Shown piece by piece: positions 38,969 through 48,229 of a stretch of DNA of 64,000 bases. Under the pieces are notes generated by a model, which was given only the letters and a program-made list of their open reading frames with translations, made no database searches and was not told the origin of the DNA. Location of the stretch: contig CAJPGC010000028.1 of assembly GCA_905339405.1 (NCBI GenBank), forward strand, positions 1 through 64,000, in the 5' to 3' direction. The stretch is from an uncultured bacterium. Its GTDB lineage: Bacteria; Desulfobacterota; GWC2-55-46. Positions within the stretch are counted from its first letter, which is position 1, and each line of letters starts with the position of its first letter. The position numbers and the translations under genes are program-made.

Positions 38969-40678
38969 ATGGCGAAAATACAAAAATGGGAGCCGGAAAA
39001 TGAACAGTTCTGGCGTGAAACCGGCAGCTCACTGGCGTGGCGCACGTGCGGTATAACCACGTTCTCGCTCATATTCTCATTCGCGACATGGTTTGTCATG
39101 AGCGCCGTGGTCGTAAGGCTTCCTAACATAGGCTTCAAATTCACCACAATGGAACTGTTCTGGCTAGCGGCCATACCGGGCTTCGCTTCCGGTATACTGA
39201 GGCTCATTCACTCCTTCTTTATCCCCGTCCTTGGAACACGACCGGTCGTGAGCATCGCGACCATCATCAAGCTCATTCCCATGGTATGGCTCGGTTACGC
39301 GGTTCAGGACACTTCTACGCCGTGGTCAACCTTCATGATAATCGGCTTCCTCAGCGGTATGGGCGGCGGAGACTTCTCCTCGTACATGCCTTCAACCAGC
39401 ATATTTTTCCCCAAGAGGCTTCAGGGCCTCGCGATGGGCATCCAGGCCGGTATCGGCAACTTCGGCGTCAGCGTCGTTCAGTTCGTGACGCCGTGGATAG
39501 TCGGTTTCGTACTTGTCGGCGGAGCCTACGGCCTGCCGCAGGTATTCACCAAAGCCGACCCTGTTAAAAAGGGCACGGTAACAGTGACGAAGGACGCCTC
39601 CGGCGTAGTTACCGACGTCGTTGTCAATGACCCTGCGCTCGCGGCCGCCGTGGTCGTCACCAGGGACGCCTCCGGCGTTCTCACCGGTGTTGCGCTCCAG
39701 GAAACCGAAACGGTAAAGATCCTGAAAGCCGATGTTGTAAAGGACGAGGCTACCGGCAAGATAACCGCCGTGAAAAAGTCAGAAGGCTACCTCCTTGACG
39801 TCAAGAAGAACGACGCTGGCGCGATCGTGGATGTGACCGTCAAGAAGGGCATCAAGAAGGCGATGTGGCTTCATAACTCCGCGTTCTGGTATGTGCCTGT
39901 CCTCATCCTCGCCTTCATACTCAGCGTTTTCGGCCTCAAGAGCATAGACCCTGCGGCGCTCGGCATCAAGGGCGGCGCCTTCAAGAAGATGTTCCAGATA
40001 CTCAGCTCCAAGTACAGGGCCCGCACCCATACCTGGAACTGCACCATAACCTACATAGCTTCATTCGGTTCTTTTGCCGGTTACGCTGCCGCTTTCCCGA
40101 TGATGATCAAGATCATCTACGGCGGCTTTGACGGCGCTCCGGACCCGCTGAAGTACGCTTTCTTCGGCCCGCTCATCGGCGGAGTTTCCCGCGCGGTCAC
40201 AGGCGGCATCTTTGACAAGATCGGCGGCAGCAAGGGCATGCACTGGTGCCTCATCGGCCAGATAATCGGCTGTTTGGCCCTTATTTTCGGCGGCTACCTT
40301 ACTCCGACCACTCTTGAGCAGTTCCCGATGTTCGTTTACATCATGCTCTGGATATTCCTGATGACCGGCATCAACAACGCCGCCACCTTCCGCCAGTACC
40401 CGATAGTGTTCGCGTATTCGCCCGCCCAGGGCGCGCAGATGCTTGGCTGGACCGGCGCGTGGGCGGCATTCGGCCCGTTCATATGGACCAGCCTCATCGG
40501 TATGTCCATAACGAAGACAGGCAGCGCCATAACGTTCTTTGTTGGCGCCGCTATCTTCTACGCCTACGCCTTCATCCTCAACTGGTGGTACTACACCCGT
40601 AAGGGGTCCGAAAGGTACGATTACGGCAGCAGCGGCGGCACGTGGTGGGACAAGGCCAACAAGTCCGACTTCCAGTAA
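38969..40678 (+). CDS. narK: MFS nitrate/nitrite transporter, NarK family, with large periplasmic-loop insertion (569 aa)
   Basis: GLAMGIQAGIGNFGVSVVQFVTPWIVGFVLVGG (TM5 signature) then ~110-aa non-MFS insert, then TM6 onward; GGIFDKIGGSKGMHW. Confidence 0.9.
   Translation: MAKIQKWEPENEQFWRETGSSLAWRTCGITTFSLIFSFATWFVMSAVVVRLPNIGFKFTTMELFWLAAIPGFASGILRLIHSFFIPVLGTRPVVSIATIIKLIPMVWLGYAVQDTSTPWSTFMIIGFLSGMGGGDFSSYMPSTSIFFPKRLQGLAMGIQAGIGNFGVSVVQFVTPWIVGFVLVGGAYGLPQVFTKADPVKKGTVTVTKDASGVVTDVVVNDPALAAAVVVTRDASGVLTGVALQETETVKILKADVVKDEATGKITAVKKSEGYLLDVKKNDAGAIVDVTVKKGIKKAMWLHNSAFWYVPVLILAFILSVFGLKSIDPAALGIKGGAFKKMFQILSSKYRARTHTWNCTITYIASFGSFAGYAAAFPMMIKIIYGGFDGAPDPLKYAFFGPLIGGVSRAVTGGIFDKIGGSKGMHWCLIGQIIGCLALIFGGYLTPTTLEQFPMFVYIMLWIFLMTGINNAATFRQYPIVFAYSPAQGAQMLGWTGAWAAFGPFIWTSLIGMSITKTGSAITFFVGAAIFYAYAFILNWWYYTRKGSERYDYGSSGGTWWDKANKSDFQ
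39584..39841 (+). repeat. About four degenerate tandem coding repeats inside narK (units near 39584, 39656, 39734, 39800)
   Basis: VTKDASGVVTDVVV / VTRDASGVLTGVAL / VVKDEATGKITAVK / VKKNDAGAIVDVTV; 15-nt exact match GGACGCCTCCGGCGT at 39592 and 39664. Confidence 0.8.
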
Positions 40679-40745
40679 GTAGCTGACCGGGCAAGCTGTA
40701 AAAGCATCTCAGGCGGTCACAAGCCTGCGTGATTGATGGTAACGA

Positions 40746-40780
40746 GCATGGGGGAGAGTTTTCTCCCCCATGCTTTTTTT
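40746..40780 (+). terminator. Rho-independent terminator after narK
   Basis: GCATGGGGGAGA-gttt-TCTCCCCCATGC + T7. Confidence 0.95.
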
Positions 40781-40905
40781 CTTGCGGGTGCCGTATGGCA
40801 GTTTTAAGCCGCATTGGGCCGCTAAATGGCTTTTAATGACCCGCGAGATGTGGTATTTTGTAAAATCGAATTTATTCGTGCAAGTGAACTGGAGGACAAG
40901 GCAAT

Positions 40906-41112
40906 ATGGGGTCTATGGATTTTGAGTTGACTATTGCGGGCATCGCGTACGGTGTCCTTTTAGTATTGGCTACCTTTGTAAACAACAAGGTAATCGAGGC
41001 TTTCAGGCTTGACGTCATATTCATGCGCAACCCTACGCCTGCCACCAGAAACGTCAACCTCGTAGCTGGTCTGGCTATAATTGGCTACAACGTCTATACC
41101 CTGCTCTGGTAA
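40906..41112 (+). CDS. 68-aa predicted two-TM membrane protein, unknown family
   Basis: RBS ctggaggacaaggcaatATG; MGSMDFELTIAGIAYGVLLVLATFVNNKVIEAFRLDVIFMRNPTPATRNVNLVAGLAIIGYNVYTLLW. Confidence 0.7.
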   Translation: MGSMDFELTIAGIAYGVLLVLATFVNNKVIEAFRLDVIFMRNPTPATRNVNLVAGLAIIGYNVYTLLW

Positions 41113-41268
41113 CCATTTCACGCCGGGCAGCCGCATTCCCTTTCCACGCAGGAGGTGGATTTTCTGGACGCTTTTTGCCTGCCTCATCCGGCCTCCCTGT
41201 TAGCCCGTTTCCCCAGTGAGCCTGTTTTTTTTATGCTAAATCGCGTAGTTGCCGCCGCTCAGCCCTGT

Positions 41269-41297
41269 TTGACGCCTTGAACTTACTCCGATATAAT
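41269..41297 (+). promoter_or_regulatory. Strong putative sigma70 promoter
   Basis: TTGACG-N17-TATAAT, 47 nt before the ATG at 41344. Confidence 0.75.
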
Positions 41298-41343
41298 TCC
41301 TGCAAGTTCAGGATTTTACAATTTTAAAACGGAGGAAGAAGCT

Positions 41344-41658
41344 ATGGGAAAGCATGACAGGCTGGACACTTTTGGCGTAACTGTTATCGACAAGGATGCG
41401 TACGCGAAAAAACAGGACTATGTAGTTAAAAACTGCAAATGCCCCACCTGTCCCACCTATGTCGCCGGGGACGCTCCGGTCGGCTACTGTTTTCCGCTCA
41501 TAGGCACGAGCGCCAAGATACAGAAGGAAGTGAACTGTATCTGCGGGACCTGTCCCATTTACAAGGAATACGAGCTCAACCATTCTTTTTATTGCACAAG
41601 GTGCTCCCAGGTCTGCCAGATGCTCAAGACCGAGGGCGCTGCCGCCCAGGGCACATAG
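41344..41658 (+). CDS. Cys-rich small protein, DUF2769-like
   Basis: CKCPTCPTYVAGDAPVGYCFPLIGTSAKIQKEVNCICGTCPIYKEYELNHSFYCTRCSQVC; 10+ Cys in CxCxxC patterns; RBS cggagg. Confidence 0.75.
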   Translation: MGKHDRLDTFGVTVIDKDAYAKKQDYVVKNCKCPTCPTYVAGDAPVGYCFPLIGTSAKIQKEVNCICGTCPIYKEYELNHSFYCTRCSQVCQMLKTEGAAAQGT

Positions 41659-41674
41659 CCCTTATACCCGCTCA

Positions 41675-41711
41675 CTGGAAGGGGCGCGCGCCCCTTCCAG
41701 ACAAGCTTTTT
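41675..41711 (+). terminator. Rho-independent terminator after DUF2769-like gene
   Basis: 26-nt perfect palindrome CTGGAAGGGGCGCGCGCCCCTTCCAG, then acaagcTTTTT. Confidence 0.75.
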
Positions 41712-41848
41712 CATCTGAAAACCCCTCTGAAATCCCCTGAAAAACCCTTTTCTTCCAACCCTTTTGGTCTGGACAAAACCGGCCCAGTTGTAGTAATATC
41801 AATTAACACCCAAAATTGGTGAATAATTCTATTTCGAGGAGATTTGTA

Positions 41849-42355
41849 ATGGAGATTACCACCCCGGAGCAGGCCAAGGAAACCGTCAAGAAGTGGCTGG
41901 AGGAGAACCACCACGAAGTAAAGGAAATAACCGACGAAAACGCCACTTTTCATTTCGAGATCGACTACCCCCTCGGCTCCATGAAGAGGCAGAGGGTCAT
42001 CCAGCCCAAGGAGTTCCCGTCCCTTATCGTCGTGCTTAACGGCGTCAGCATCGCGGCGGAGCACGCCGAGAAGCTCAAGTCCATGCAGCCCAACGACAGG
42101 GAAGCTTTCTACAACGAGATAAGGAAGGACCTCCTGTTCCTCCAGAACAGCTACGACCTCAACGCCGACGAGGCCGGGGTTGCCAAGCAGGTGCAGTTCT
42201 CTTACGAGTTCTACTACGACGCTCTTACCAAGACCAAGCTTTACGAAGGGCTTCTTCTCAACCACAGGACGCTTCTTTACATAATAACAAAGTTCAACGA
42301 CGAGTTCGGCATGCCGATGATGCGCGACCAGAAGGGCGACGTAGGCCACGCGTAA
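41849..42355 (+). CDS. DUF2299-like protein of unknown function
   Basis: MEITTPEQAKETVKKWLEENHHEVKEITDENATFHFEIDYPLGSMKRQRVIQPKEFPSLIVVLNGV; family name from memory, unverified. Confidence 0.6.
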   Translation: MEITTPEQAKETVKKWLEENHHEVKEITDENATFHFEIDYPLGSMKRQRVIQPKEFPSLIVVLNGVSIAAEHAEKLKSMQPNDREAFYNEIRKDLLFLQNSYDLNADEAGVAKQVQFSYEFYYDALTKTKLYEGLLLNHRTLLYIITKFNDEFGMPMMRDQKGDVGHA

Positions 42356-42380
42356 TGCCGGCTTAACCAGGAGGGTTCCC

Positions 42381-43193
42381 ATGGCTCCACAACTGCTCGA
42401 GATAATGTACAAATGCATGCATAACTCCTGTTACGTCAACTGCAGGGAAGGTATCCTGACGGTAGAGGAGGGAAGGTTCAAGGAGCTGTCTTCCAAGGAC
42501 GAGGAAGGCGTTTTCAAGAGCCCCCGCGGCATTTGCAGGATGGGTTTCTCCCAGAACTTCCAGGTCGTGAAGATGCAGCATCTCGGCTCGGGCGTACCCT
42601 TTGACCAGGGCACTTCCCAGCTCGACCCTTCTGAGAACCCGCTCATCATCCTCGTCGAGGAGCACAAGGCGATAAACGCCAGGCTCGAGAAGATAGAGGA
42701 GCACCTGAAGAAAAGGGACTTGGACGCCCTGTGGGTCGCCACCAGGGAACTCGAGAACGACCTTGTGCTCCATTCCGGCATCAAGGAAGAGGAAGTCCTG
42801 TTCGGACTTACCCAGGGCCTGCTGCCCTTCGGCGAGACGCTCCAGGACATCATCAAGGAGGAGCACAGGGAGATAATAACCCTGCTGCACAACTTCAGGG
42901 AGGCCCTCGAGATAGGCGAGCTGAACGACGGCATAATAGACTCCGTCATCGTGAGCCTCAGGGGCCACATAAGGAAGGAAGACCAGGAGTTCTTCGAGAT
43001 AATAGACAAGTGCCTTAACGACGAGATAAGGCTCAACATCACCGCCGGGATGAAGGCCGTTGAAGAGAAGTTCGTCAGGGTCGAAGCCGGGGTAAGGAAG
43101 ATGAACGTCAAGCAGCTCTCGAAGCAGGAGCACTACCATGACCAGGTCATGGCCATGAGGGAGGCCGGCTGCGATACCTGCTGCGGCCACTGA
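42381..43193 (+). CDS. Hemerythrin/HHE-domain protein with Cys-rich N- and C-termini
   Basis: LVEEHKAINARLEKIEEHL ... LVLHSGIKEEEVLF ... IIKEEHREIITLLHNF ... LRGHIRKEDQEFFEI (HHE ligand pattern); N-term YKCMHNSCYVNCREG, C-term CDTCCGH. Confidence 0.85.
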   Translation: MAPQLLEIMYKCMHNSCYVNCREGILTVEEGRFKELSSKDEEGVFKSPRGICRMGFSQNFQVVKMQHLGSGVPFDQGTSQLDPSENPLIILVEEHKAINARLEKIEEHLKKRDLDALWVATRELENDLVLHSGIKEEEVLFGLTQGLLPFGETLQDIIKEEHREIITLLHNFREALEIGELNDGIIDSVIVSLRGHIRKEDQEFFEIIDKCLNDEIRLNITAGMKAVEEKFVRVEAGVRKMNVKQLSKQEHYHDQVMAMREAGCDTCCGH

Positions 43194-43362
43194 TTTTAAA
43201 AATTGCTATTTTTTCCGATCTCTTTGTCAGGCTGGAAATAAAAATGCTCACATATTGTCATATATGCTGCGCTTTTTATTTCCATCCTTCCTCGACCTCG
43301 GAAAAATTATCTAATTTTTAGAGGCACTCGGCACCCTTAAGCCCATCAAGACAAAAAAGAAA

Positions 43363-43390
43363 GCCGCGAAGCACCCGCTTCGCGGCTTTT
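43363..43390. terminator. Bidirectional terminator between convergent genes
   Basis: GCCGCGAAGC-accc-GCTTCGCGGC flanked by A-run and T-run. Confidence 0.85.
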
Positions 43391-43411
43391 CTATTTTAAA
43401 GGGTTTTTCTA

Positions 43412-43792
43412 CTATAAAGGTATGTGGATGTACACCAGGTAGAGCCACATGGTGATGAGTGTCGCGCCCAGCCAGCTCACGTACTTGAAAGCCCGCCTGC
43501 TCCTCGAATGGACGATGAGGAGCTTGCACGCTATGACCAGCGCTCCGGTGATCCACCCGCCGACCGACCAGAGGCTGAGGCCGTAAGTAGCGAAAGACGA
43601 TATGGCGAGGATTCCGAAGATGCCGAAGGCGATGAAGCCGTTGCCCCGGTGTATCTTGCGCTCAACTCTGCCCTTGCCCTTGACCATCTGCAGGCCGCTT
43701 ATGAAGCTCGAGGTGGCCAGTATCATTCCTATGCTGGCCAGCACCGTCGTGAAGTTGGTGAACGCGTTCAGAAGCTCGAGTATGGCTTTCAT
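43412..43792 (-). CDS. Small four-TM membrane protein, unknown
   Basis: MKAILELLNAFTNFTTVLASIGMILATSSFISGLQMVKGKGRVERKIHRGNGFIAFGIFGILAISSFATYGLSLW...; overlaps the adjacent NosD-like gene. Confidence 0.75.
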   Translation of the reverse strand: MKAILELLNAFTNFTTVLASIGMILATSSFISGLQMVKGKGRVERKIHRGNGFIAFGIFGILAISSFATYGLSLWSVGGWITGALVIACKLLIVHSRSRRAFKYVSWLGATLITMWLYLVYIHIPL

Positions 43793-44616
43793 CCTCTCTC
43801 CTTGTAGAGCGCCTTCAGGAGGCTCTTCTGCAGCAGGTAGGAGACTACCCCCAGGTAGATGAGGAAGATCGGAAGTATGAGGAACAGGTTGGGGATGGTC
43901 GTGTTCTCCGAGACCTCGTTGCCGTTCGATTCGCTTATGACTATGCCGTAGGTGTTCCTCAGGGTCTTGTTGCCCGTTATGATGTTCCCGGTAGAGGCGT
44001 AGACCATTATCCCGTCCCAGGAATTGAGGTTTACGTTGTTTGCGACGACCCTGTTGCCGTCAGAGTTGCTTATGAAAAAGCCCTTGTCCCTGTTCAGGCT
44101 GGCCGTGTTGCGCTCGACCCTGTTGTTGTCGGATTTCTCCATGTAAAGGCCGTACTGGGCGTTCGAGTTCGAGATGTTGTCCGTCAAAGTGCTGTTCGAC
44201 GTGCCGTGCATTACCATGCCCGAGCCGTTGTCGGTGAACTGGCAGCCGGTTATCGTGACGTTGCTGGCTCCCGACGTGAGGACGCCCGCGACCAGAGAAC
44301 CTGTTGCTGAAAACCCCGTGACTGTCGCGTTCACGGCTTTGTCTATCTTAATGGACGGTCTGGATTCGTCAGCGGCCTGGATAAGCGTCGAGGACGCTCC
44401 GGCGACGGATTTCAGTACGAGCGGTTTTTGAATGAGGAGGTTTTCCCTGTATACGCCCTCTTTGACGACTATCTCGTCGCCGGGCGCGGCCATCTCTATT
44501 GCCTGCTGTATGCTTTTGAAGTCTTCCGGGACATGGATGATTGCAGCCCTGGACGCGTCTGTCCAGAGTAACGATGAGGCAAGCACGAGTGCGGTTGTCC
44601 AGAAGGCTTTTGCCAT
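43789..44616 (-). CDS. NosD-like right-handed beta-helix protein with signal peptide and C-terminal TM
   Basis: IIHVPEDFKSIQQAIEMAAPGDEIVVKEGVYRENLLIQKPLVLKS ... repeated N.I..N...NNYGI..; C-term FLILPIFLIYLGVVSYLL. Confidence 0.85.
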   Translation of the reverse strand: MAKAFWTTALVLASSLLWTDASRAAIIHVPEDFKSIQQAIEMAAPGDEIVVKEGVYRENLLIQKPLVLKSVAGASSTLIQAADESRPSIKIDKAVNATVTGFSATGSLVAGVLTSGASNVTITGCQFTDNGSGMVMHGTSNSTLTDNISNSNAQYGLYMEKSDNNRVERNTASLNRDKGFFISNSDGNRVVANNVNLNSWDGIMVYASTGNIITGNKTLRNTYGIVISESNGNEVSENTTIPNLFLILPIFLIYLGVVSYLLQKSLLKALYKERG

Positions 44617-44934
44617 TCAGGGAATAAAACCGGGCAAACGGATGAGGATGCCAGTCGCCGGGGGTCGTATAAAGGATTTAATATCGGAAATTTTATCAGG
44701 AAAGTTACAGAAAGTCCATTTTTTTGTCCTGTTTCGGGCCGGTGAGGGACATTCCACTCCCTCTCAAGCTGGCCGCTTCCGCCGCCGCCCCCTTCCTTGA
44801 CAATCATCCCCCCTGTGTTAGGGTCTTATAAGCTGGCCGAAGTACCCGGACAGCGGCCGCAAACCTGACCTGTTAACAAAAACAGCCTTTTTCCCGCCGT
44901 AATGCCGTCGTTGGCTTCAGAAACGGAGGCGCTC

Positions 44935-45333
44935 ATGGACGCCGAGGCATTCGGTCTCTCGCAATGGCCTTTAGCGGCCTACTTTCTCATCGTAATCCTG
45001 CTCGTTTCCTCAATGCTCCTCTTTTCCTGGCTCCTGGGCGAGCGAAAAAGGCACAGGACGACCGCAGAGCCTTATGAATCGGGCATTGCGGCGACCGGGT
45101 CGGCCCGTTTGCGCTTCGACATGAAATTCTACATAGTAGCCATGCTCTTCGTCATCTTCGACGTCGAGGCGGCCTTCATCTACGCGTGGGCCGTCGCCGT
45201 GCGCGAACTAGGGTGGGCTGGCTTCATCGAGGCGGCCGTCTTTATAACGGTCCTGCTGGCCGCTCTCGTGTACCTGTGGCGCATGGGCGCGCTCGACTGG
45301 GGCACGTCCGGCCACATGAAAAAGAAGGTTTGA
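44935..45333 (+). CDS. nuoA: NADH-quinone oxidoreductase subunit A
   Basis: [46 protein letters not shown] before ATG 44935. Confidence 0.95.
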   Translation: MDAEAFGLSQWPLAAYFLIVILLVSSMLLFSWLLGERKRHRTTAEPYESGIAATGSARLRFDMKFYIVAMLFVIFDVEAAFIYAWAVAVRELGWAGFIEAAVFITVLLAALVYLWRMGALDWGTSGHMKKKV

Positions 45334-45346
45334 AACGGGGGGAGCA

Positions 45347-45961
45347 ATGCGCTGGACTCTTGAAAAGCCTCAGGACTTGAAAAGAGATGAAAAAAAAGAC
45401 GACAGAGGTTTTGTCCTCTCGACCCTCGAAGGCCTTCTGGCCTGGGGGCGCAAAAACTCCGTCTGGCCGCTGAACTTCGGCCTCTCCTGCTGCTACATAG
45501 AGATGGCGGCGAGCTTCACCAGCAGATACGACATAGCCCGTTTCGGCTCCGAGGTCATACGCGCCTCGCCACGCGAGGCCGACCTCATGATAGTGGCCGG
45601 TACCGTCTTCATAAAGGCCGCGCCCATGGTCAGGAGGGTCTACGAGCAGATGCTCGCGCCCAAATGGGTCATCTCGATGGGTAGTTGCGCCAACTCAGGC
45701 GGCATGTACGACATCTACAGCGTCGTGCAGGGCGCTGATTCGATCCTCCCCATAGACGTCTACATACCCGGCTGCCCGCCGCGGCCCGAGGCCGTGATGG
45801 AAGGGCTCCTCCTGTTGCGTGAGCTGGCCGGGAAGGAGAGGCGGCCTGTCTCATGGGCTGCGGGGCCGCAGGACGTAAGGCGGCCTCAGATGCCTGTCCA
45901 GCGCGAGTTGAAGACCTGGCGTCAGGAGATAAAAGAGCTTAGAAACCCGGACAAGGTATGA
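45347..45961 (+). CDS. nuoB: NADH-quinone oxidoreductase subunit B
   Basis: [19 protein letters not shown]...[65 protein letters not shown]. Confidence 0.98.
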   Translation: MRWTLEKPQDLKRDEKKDDRGFVLSTLEGLLAWGRKNSVWPLNFGLSCCYIEMAASFTSRYDIARFGSEVIRASPREADLMIVAGTVFIKAAPMVRRVYEQMLAPKWVISMGSCANSGGMYDIYSVVQGADSILPIDVYIPGCPPRPEAVMEGLLLLRELAGKERRPVSWAAGPQDVRRPQMPVQRELKTWRQEIKELRNPDKV

Positions 45962-45990
45962 GGGACATCAACCTCAAAAAATGAAAACGT

Positions 45991-47736
45991 ATGGGACCTG
46001 ACACCCTCGTCATAGAAGAGCTCACGGCCAGGTTCGGCGAAGCCGTCTCAGCTGAGGCTTGCGCCGACGCCATACCAACGGTATGGACGGCCCCGGAGAG
46101 GCTCACTGAGGTACTGAAGTTTCTCAAGACGGGGCTCAACTACCCCTACAGGACGCTCTATGACCTCACGGCCATAGACGAAAGGACGAGGCAGAACAGG
46201 CCCGTACAGGCCAATGGCGACTTCACGGCAATCTATCATCTTCTTTCAATGGAGCGGAATGGCGACGTAAGGGTCAAGGCGGCGCTCCCTGGCAACAGCC
46301 TGTCCCTTCCGACGGCTACAGGCATTTGGAAGTCGGCGAATTGGTACGAGCGCGAGGTCTGGGACCTGTTCGGGATAGAGTTCGAGGGGCACCCTGACCC
46401 GAGAAGGATTCTTCTCCCGCATACGTGGAAGGGACATCCGCTCCGCAAGGACCACCCCGCGAGAAGGACCGAGATGGGCAGGTTCGTCTTCGACGAGGAG
46501 AAGCAGGCTGAGGAGGAGCTGTCCCTGAAGTTCCGGCCCGAGGACTGGGGCATGAAGGCCAATTCCGACGGCACGGAGTTCATGTTCCTCAACATGGGTC
46601 CTCACCATACGGGCACGCACGGCATAATGAGGGTCCTTCTGGAGCTTGACGGTGAAGAGATAAGGGACGCCGCCCTGGACATAGGCTATCACCACCGCGG
46701 GGCCGAGAAGATGGGCGAGCGTCAGAGCTGGCACACGTACATCCCTTACACCGACAGGGTCGACTACCTCGGAGGAGTGCTCAACAACTTCCCATACGTG
46801 CTGGCGGTCGAGACCCTCGCCGGAATAGACGTGCCGGACAGGGCAAAGGTAATAAGGGTCATGCTTGCCGAGCTTTTCAGAATCATGAGCCACCTTGTCT
46901 GGTTCGGGACTTTCGCGCAGGACCTGGGACAGGTCTCGCCGGTATTCTTCACCTTCAACGACAGGGAGCGCGCCTTCGGCATAATAGAAGCCATATGCGG
47001 CTTCCGCATGCACCCGGCGTGGTTCAGGATTGGAGGGGTAGCGGCAGACCTGCCAAAAGGCTGGGACACCCTCGTGAGGAGTTTTACGAAGTACATGCCG
47101 TCGCGCCTGAGGGAGTACGAGAAGGTAGTGCTACGGAACAGCATCATAAAGGGGCGCACAAAGGGGCTTGGGGTCTTGAGCCTCGATGACGCAATAGAGT
47201 GGGGCGTGACCGGGCCGAACCTGCGCGCGTGCGGCATGGCGTGGGACCTCAGGAAAAAAAGGCCTTATTCAGGCTACGACCAGTTCGAGTTCGAGGTGCC
47301 GACGGCAGAAGGCGGCGACAGCTACGACAGGGTCTGGGTGAGGTTCCAGGAGATGTGGCAGTCACTCAAAATAGTCGAGCAGTGCCTTAACAACATGCCG
47401 CAGGGGGCCTACAAGTCTGACCACGTGCTGGCAACGCCGCCGAGGAAAGAGAAGACCATGAAGGACATAGAGACCCTCATCGACCATTTCCTCGACGTAA
47501 GCTGGGGGCCTGTAATACCTGCAGGAGAGGCCGCCTTCGGGGTGGAAGCCTCGAAGGGCAACAATACCTACTACCTCGTGAGCGACGGAGGCACCGGGCC
47601 GTACCGGGCGAGGATAAGGACGCCTTCTTTCCCGCATCTTCAGACGGTGCCGGGGCTTTGCAGGGGGCTTGAGGTCGCAGACCTCGTCGCGATACTCGGC
47701 TCGATAGATTTCGTCATGGGCGACGTGGACAGGTAA
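45991..47736 (+). CDS. nuoCD: NADH-quinone oxidoreductase fused subunit C/D
   Basis: C domain ([41 protein letters not shown]) continuous with D domain ([23 protein letters not shown]). Confidence 0.98.
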   Translation: MGPDTLVIEELTARFGEAVSAEACADAIPTVWTAPERLTEVLKFLKTGLNYPYRTLYDLTAIDERTRQNRPVQANGDFTAIYHLLSMERNGDVRVKAALPGNSLSLPTATGIWKSANWYEREVWDLFGIEFEGHPDPRRILLPHTWKGHPLRKDHPARRTEMGRFVFDEEKQAEEELSLKFRPEDWGMKANSDGTEFMFLNMGPHHTGTHGIMRVLLELDGEEIRDAALDIGYHHRGAEKMGERQSWHTYIPYTDRVDYLGGVLNNFPYVLAVETLAGIDVPDRAKVIRVMLAELFRIMSHLVWFGTFAQDLGQVSPVFFTFNDRERAFGIIEAICGFRMHPAWFRIGGVAADLPKGWDTLVRSFTKYMPSRLREYEKVVLRNSIIKGRTKGLGVLSLDDAIEWGVTGPNLRACGMAWDLRKKRPYSGYDQFEFEVPTAEGGDSYDRVWVRFQEMWQSLKIVEQCLNNMPQGAYKSDHVLATPPRKEKTMKDIETLIDHFLDVSWGPVIPAGEAAFGVEASKGNNTYYLVSDGGTGPYRARIRTPSFPHLQTVPGLCRGLEVADLVAILGSIDFVMGDVDR

Positions 47737-47755
47737 GAAAAGGAGGGCTTGGCAG

Positions 47756-48229
47756 ATGCTTTCAAACGAGGAGAGGATGGAGATAGAAGAGGAGCTCAAG
47801 GCCGTCCCGTTCAAGAGGGCAGCCTCAATAGACGCGCTCAAGGTCGTGCAGCGCCACAGGGGCTGGGTCGACGACCAGGGTCTCAAGGACGTAGCATCCA
47901 TGCTGGAGATGCCGCCTTCGGAACTCGACGGCGTGGCGACCTTCTACAACCTCATATTCAGGCGTCCTGTGGGCTCACACGTGATACTCGTCTGCAATAC
48001 CATCTCCTGCTGGATGATGGGCTGCGAGGACCTTTTGAAAAGGCTCACCGAGCGGCTCGGCGTGCCCCTGGGTTCCACGAGCGCGGACGGCGGGTTCACG
48101 CTGCTTCCAGTCCCGTGCCTCGGCGCGTGCGACCAGTCGCCGGTCATGATGGTCGACGGCAAGCTGTACGGCAATCTTACGCCAGAAAAGGTCGACGAAG
48201 TCCTGAAGGAGAACGGATGGAAGGGCTGA
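47756..48229 (+). CDS. nuoE: NADH-quinone oxidoreductase subunit E
   Basis: ALKVVQRHRGWVDDQGLKDVASMLEMPPSELDGVATFYNLIFRRPVGSHVILVCNTISCWMMG. Confidence 0.97.
   Translation: MLSNEERMEIEEELKAVPFKRAASIDALKVVQRHRGWVDDQGLKDVASMLEMPPSELDGVATFYNLIFRRPVGSHVILVCNTISCWMMGCEDLLKRLTERLGVPLGSTSADGGFTLLPVPCLGACDQSPVMMVDGKLYGNLTPEKVDEVLKENGWKG

Noticed and set aside
47749-48216. N-terminal extension of the nuoF ORF (582 aa) and of nuoN (667 aa ORF starting 57358)
   Set aside because: Extensions overlap nuoE and nuoM in another frame; true starts are at about 48217 and 57937 where homology begins.
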